64,000 nt of DNA from Thermoanaerobacterales bacterium UBA4880 (GTDB lineage: Bacteria; Bacillota; Thermoanaerobacteria; Thermoanaerobacterales; UBA4877): NCBI GenBank assembly GCA_002399285.1, contig DHDI01000026.1:26285-90284 (forward strand). The letters are read 5' to 3'. The notes under the pieces are model-generated. The model was not told the origin of the DNA, ran no database searches, and worked only from the letters and a program-made list of their open reading frames with translations. This document shows, one piece after another, positions 63,310 to 64,000 of this stretch. Both the position numbers and the translations under genes were made by a program. Each line of letters opens with the position of its first letter. The first letter of the stretch is position 1.

Positions 63310-64000
63310 GTGGTTAAAAAAAAGATCTCGATGTCTCAAACAGTATATCTTATGATAATCCTCGTATTATCTACAGCCGATATATTCATACCGTCAATAG
63401 TAGCCAGGCAGGCCGGAAGAGATGCCTGGCTATCGGTAATGATCGCAACCGTATTATCTATATTGCTCAGTTTCATATGGATTTCATTAACTTCACGGTT
63501 TCCAAATGAATCGCTTCCCGAATATCTTCCAAAAATATTCGGACAAACTTTCGGCGGATTTATAGCCCTTTCATATATATTTTTTTTCATAACCTCTATT
63601 GCAGTCATAGGGAGAGAGTTCAGCGCGCTGATGGCTACCGCCTTTCTTCCCTTTACACCTATCGTAGTATTGATAACCGTTATAGTCGCCCTGTCGGTAT
63701 ATGCAGCATTCGAAGACATTGAGGTGATAGCAAGAACAAACGAGGCACTGTTTCCCCTCGGAATGTTTCTCCTTGTGATGGTAATTTTACTCACCGCCAA
63801 AGATATGGATTTCAGTAATTTGCTTCCCATATTGGAAAATGGATTAAAGCCGCCGCTTCTCGGTGCGATCACTCTTGTCTCATATATGGGGGAGACATTT
63901 TTGATATTATATATTTATCCATATATATGCAATAAAGAAACGTTCAAAAGGAGCTTTATTCTGTCTCTCGTCCTGCTGGAAAGCACGTTTTTGCTTGGTA
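63310..64000 (+). CDS. GerAB/ArcD/ProY family spore germination protein (partial)
   Basis: The plus-strand frame opens at GTG 63310 (after GAGGTGA) and runs to the right edge, 230 codons. The visible part has six or so membrane segments (KISMSQTVYLMIILVLSTADIFIPS and later repeats) of the GerAB amino acid/polyamine permease-like family, which serve in nutrient germinant sensing at the spore inner membrane. The 3' end and any gerAA/gerAC partners lie outside the window. The frame on the opposite strand is a shadow. Confidence 0.85.
   Translation, partial: MVKKKISMSQTVYLMIILVLSTADIFIPSIVARQAGRDAWLSVMIATVLSILLSFIWISLTSRFPNESLPEYLPKIFGQTFGGFIALSYIFFFITSIAVIGREFSALMATAFLPFTPIVVLITVIVALSVYAAFEDIEVIARTNEALFPLGMFLLVMVILLTAKDMDFSNLLPILENGLKPPLLGAITLVSYMGETFLILYIYPYICNKETFKRSFILSLVLLESTFLLG

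Noticed and set aside
1..64000. Mobile elements, prophage, CRISPR array, tRNA and rRNA genes
   Set aside because: No transposase, integrase, repeat array or tRNA/rRNA-like sequence was found on reading the window.

Overview
This window looks like chromosomal DNA from a Gram-positive, anaerobic, spore-forming member of the Clostridia. The evidence is a selenocysteine-dependent glycine reductase operon under a glycine riboswitch, WhiA, a spore germination (GerAB-type) transporter at the right edge, HprK, TTG/GTG starts with strong GGAGG ribosome sites, and the conserved order ftsEX - ctpA - uvrBA - SEDS/PBP - uvrC - hprK ... murB - rapZ - yvcK ... whiA - dnaE - pfkA - pyk. The exact genus cannot be fixed from the sequence. 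Nearly all genes lie on the minus strand, so the operons read from high to low coordinates. No tRNA, rRNA, CRISPR array, phage or insertion sequence was seen.

Layout from left to right. 1-105: tail of an unrecognised plus-strand gene. 106-6902: glycine reductase operon grdX-trxA-grdE-grdA-grdB-grdC-grdD (minus strand), with a promoter, a tandem glycine riboswitch and a terminator in its leader. grdA and grdB each contain an in-frame UGA read as selenocysteine, and are annotated here as single genes. 7014-9742: ogt, a VanW-family protein and nth. 9988-14633: an osmoprotectant ABC transporter (one ATPase, one permease, two binding proteins) behind a GntR/RCK_C regulator of the BusR type. 14723-21080: a pseudouridine synthase, ATP-type PEP carboxykinase (plus strand), a DEAD-box helicase and topoisomerase III. 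21230-23282: a plus-strand YtrA-type regulator with its ABC exporter. 23312-24820: three accessory genes. 24938-34785: whiA, HD-GYP, CBS/hotdog regulator, dnaE, a small protein, pfkA and pyk. 34874-38027: a three-gene module related to ATP-dependent 2-hydroxyacyl-CoA dehydratase activases. 38123-41205: murB-rapZ-yvcK. 41331-44400: a copper regulon (copZ, copA and a small zinc-ribbon gene) with two CsoR-like operators. 44439-63174: a membrane-anchored solute-binding protein, PGI/PMI, hprK, uvrC, PBP, SEDS protein, FHA protein, uvrA, uvrB, a PDZ membrane protein, ctpA, an M23 peptidase and ftsX/ftsE. 63310-64000: start of a GerAB-family gene.

How the genes fit together. The grd operon reduces glycine to acetyl phosphate and ammonia, and is switched by glycine through the riboswitch. 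The neighbouring osmoprotectant transporter is probably controlled by cyclic-di-AMP through the BusR-like protein; an inverted repeat overlaps its promoter. pckA, pfkA, pyk, hprK, yvcK and the PGI/PMI gene link the window to central carbon flow. The ftsEX/M23, PBP/SEDS/FHA and murB genes form a cell-wall and division block interleaved with uvrABC. The least understood part is the activase-like module, which has cluster-binding cysteines but no recognisable dehydratase next to it.
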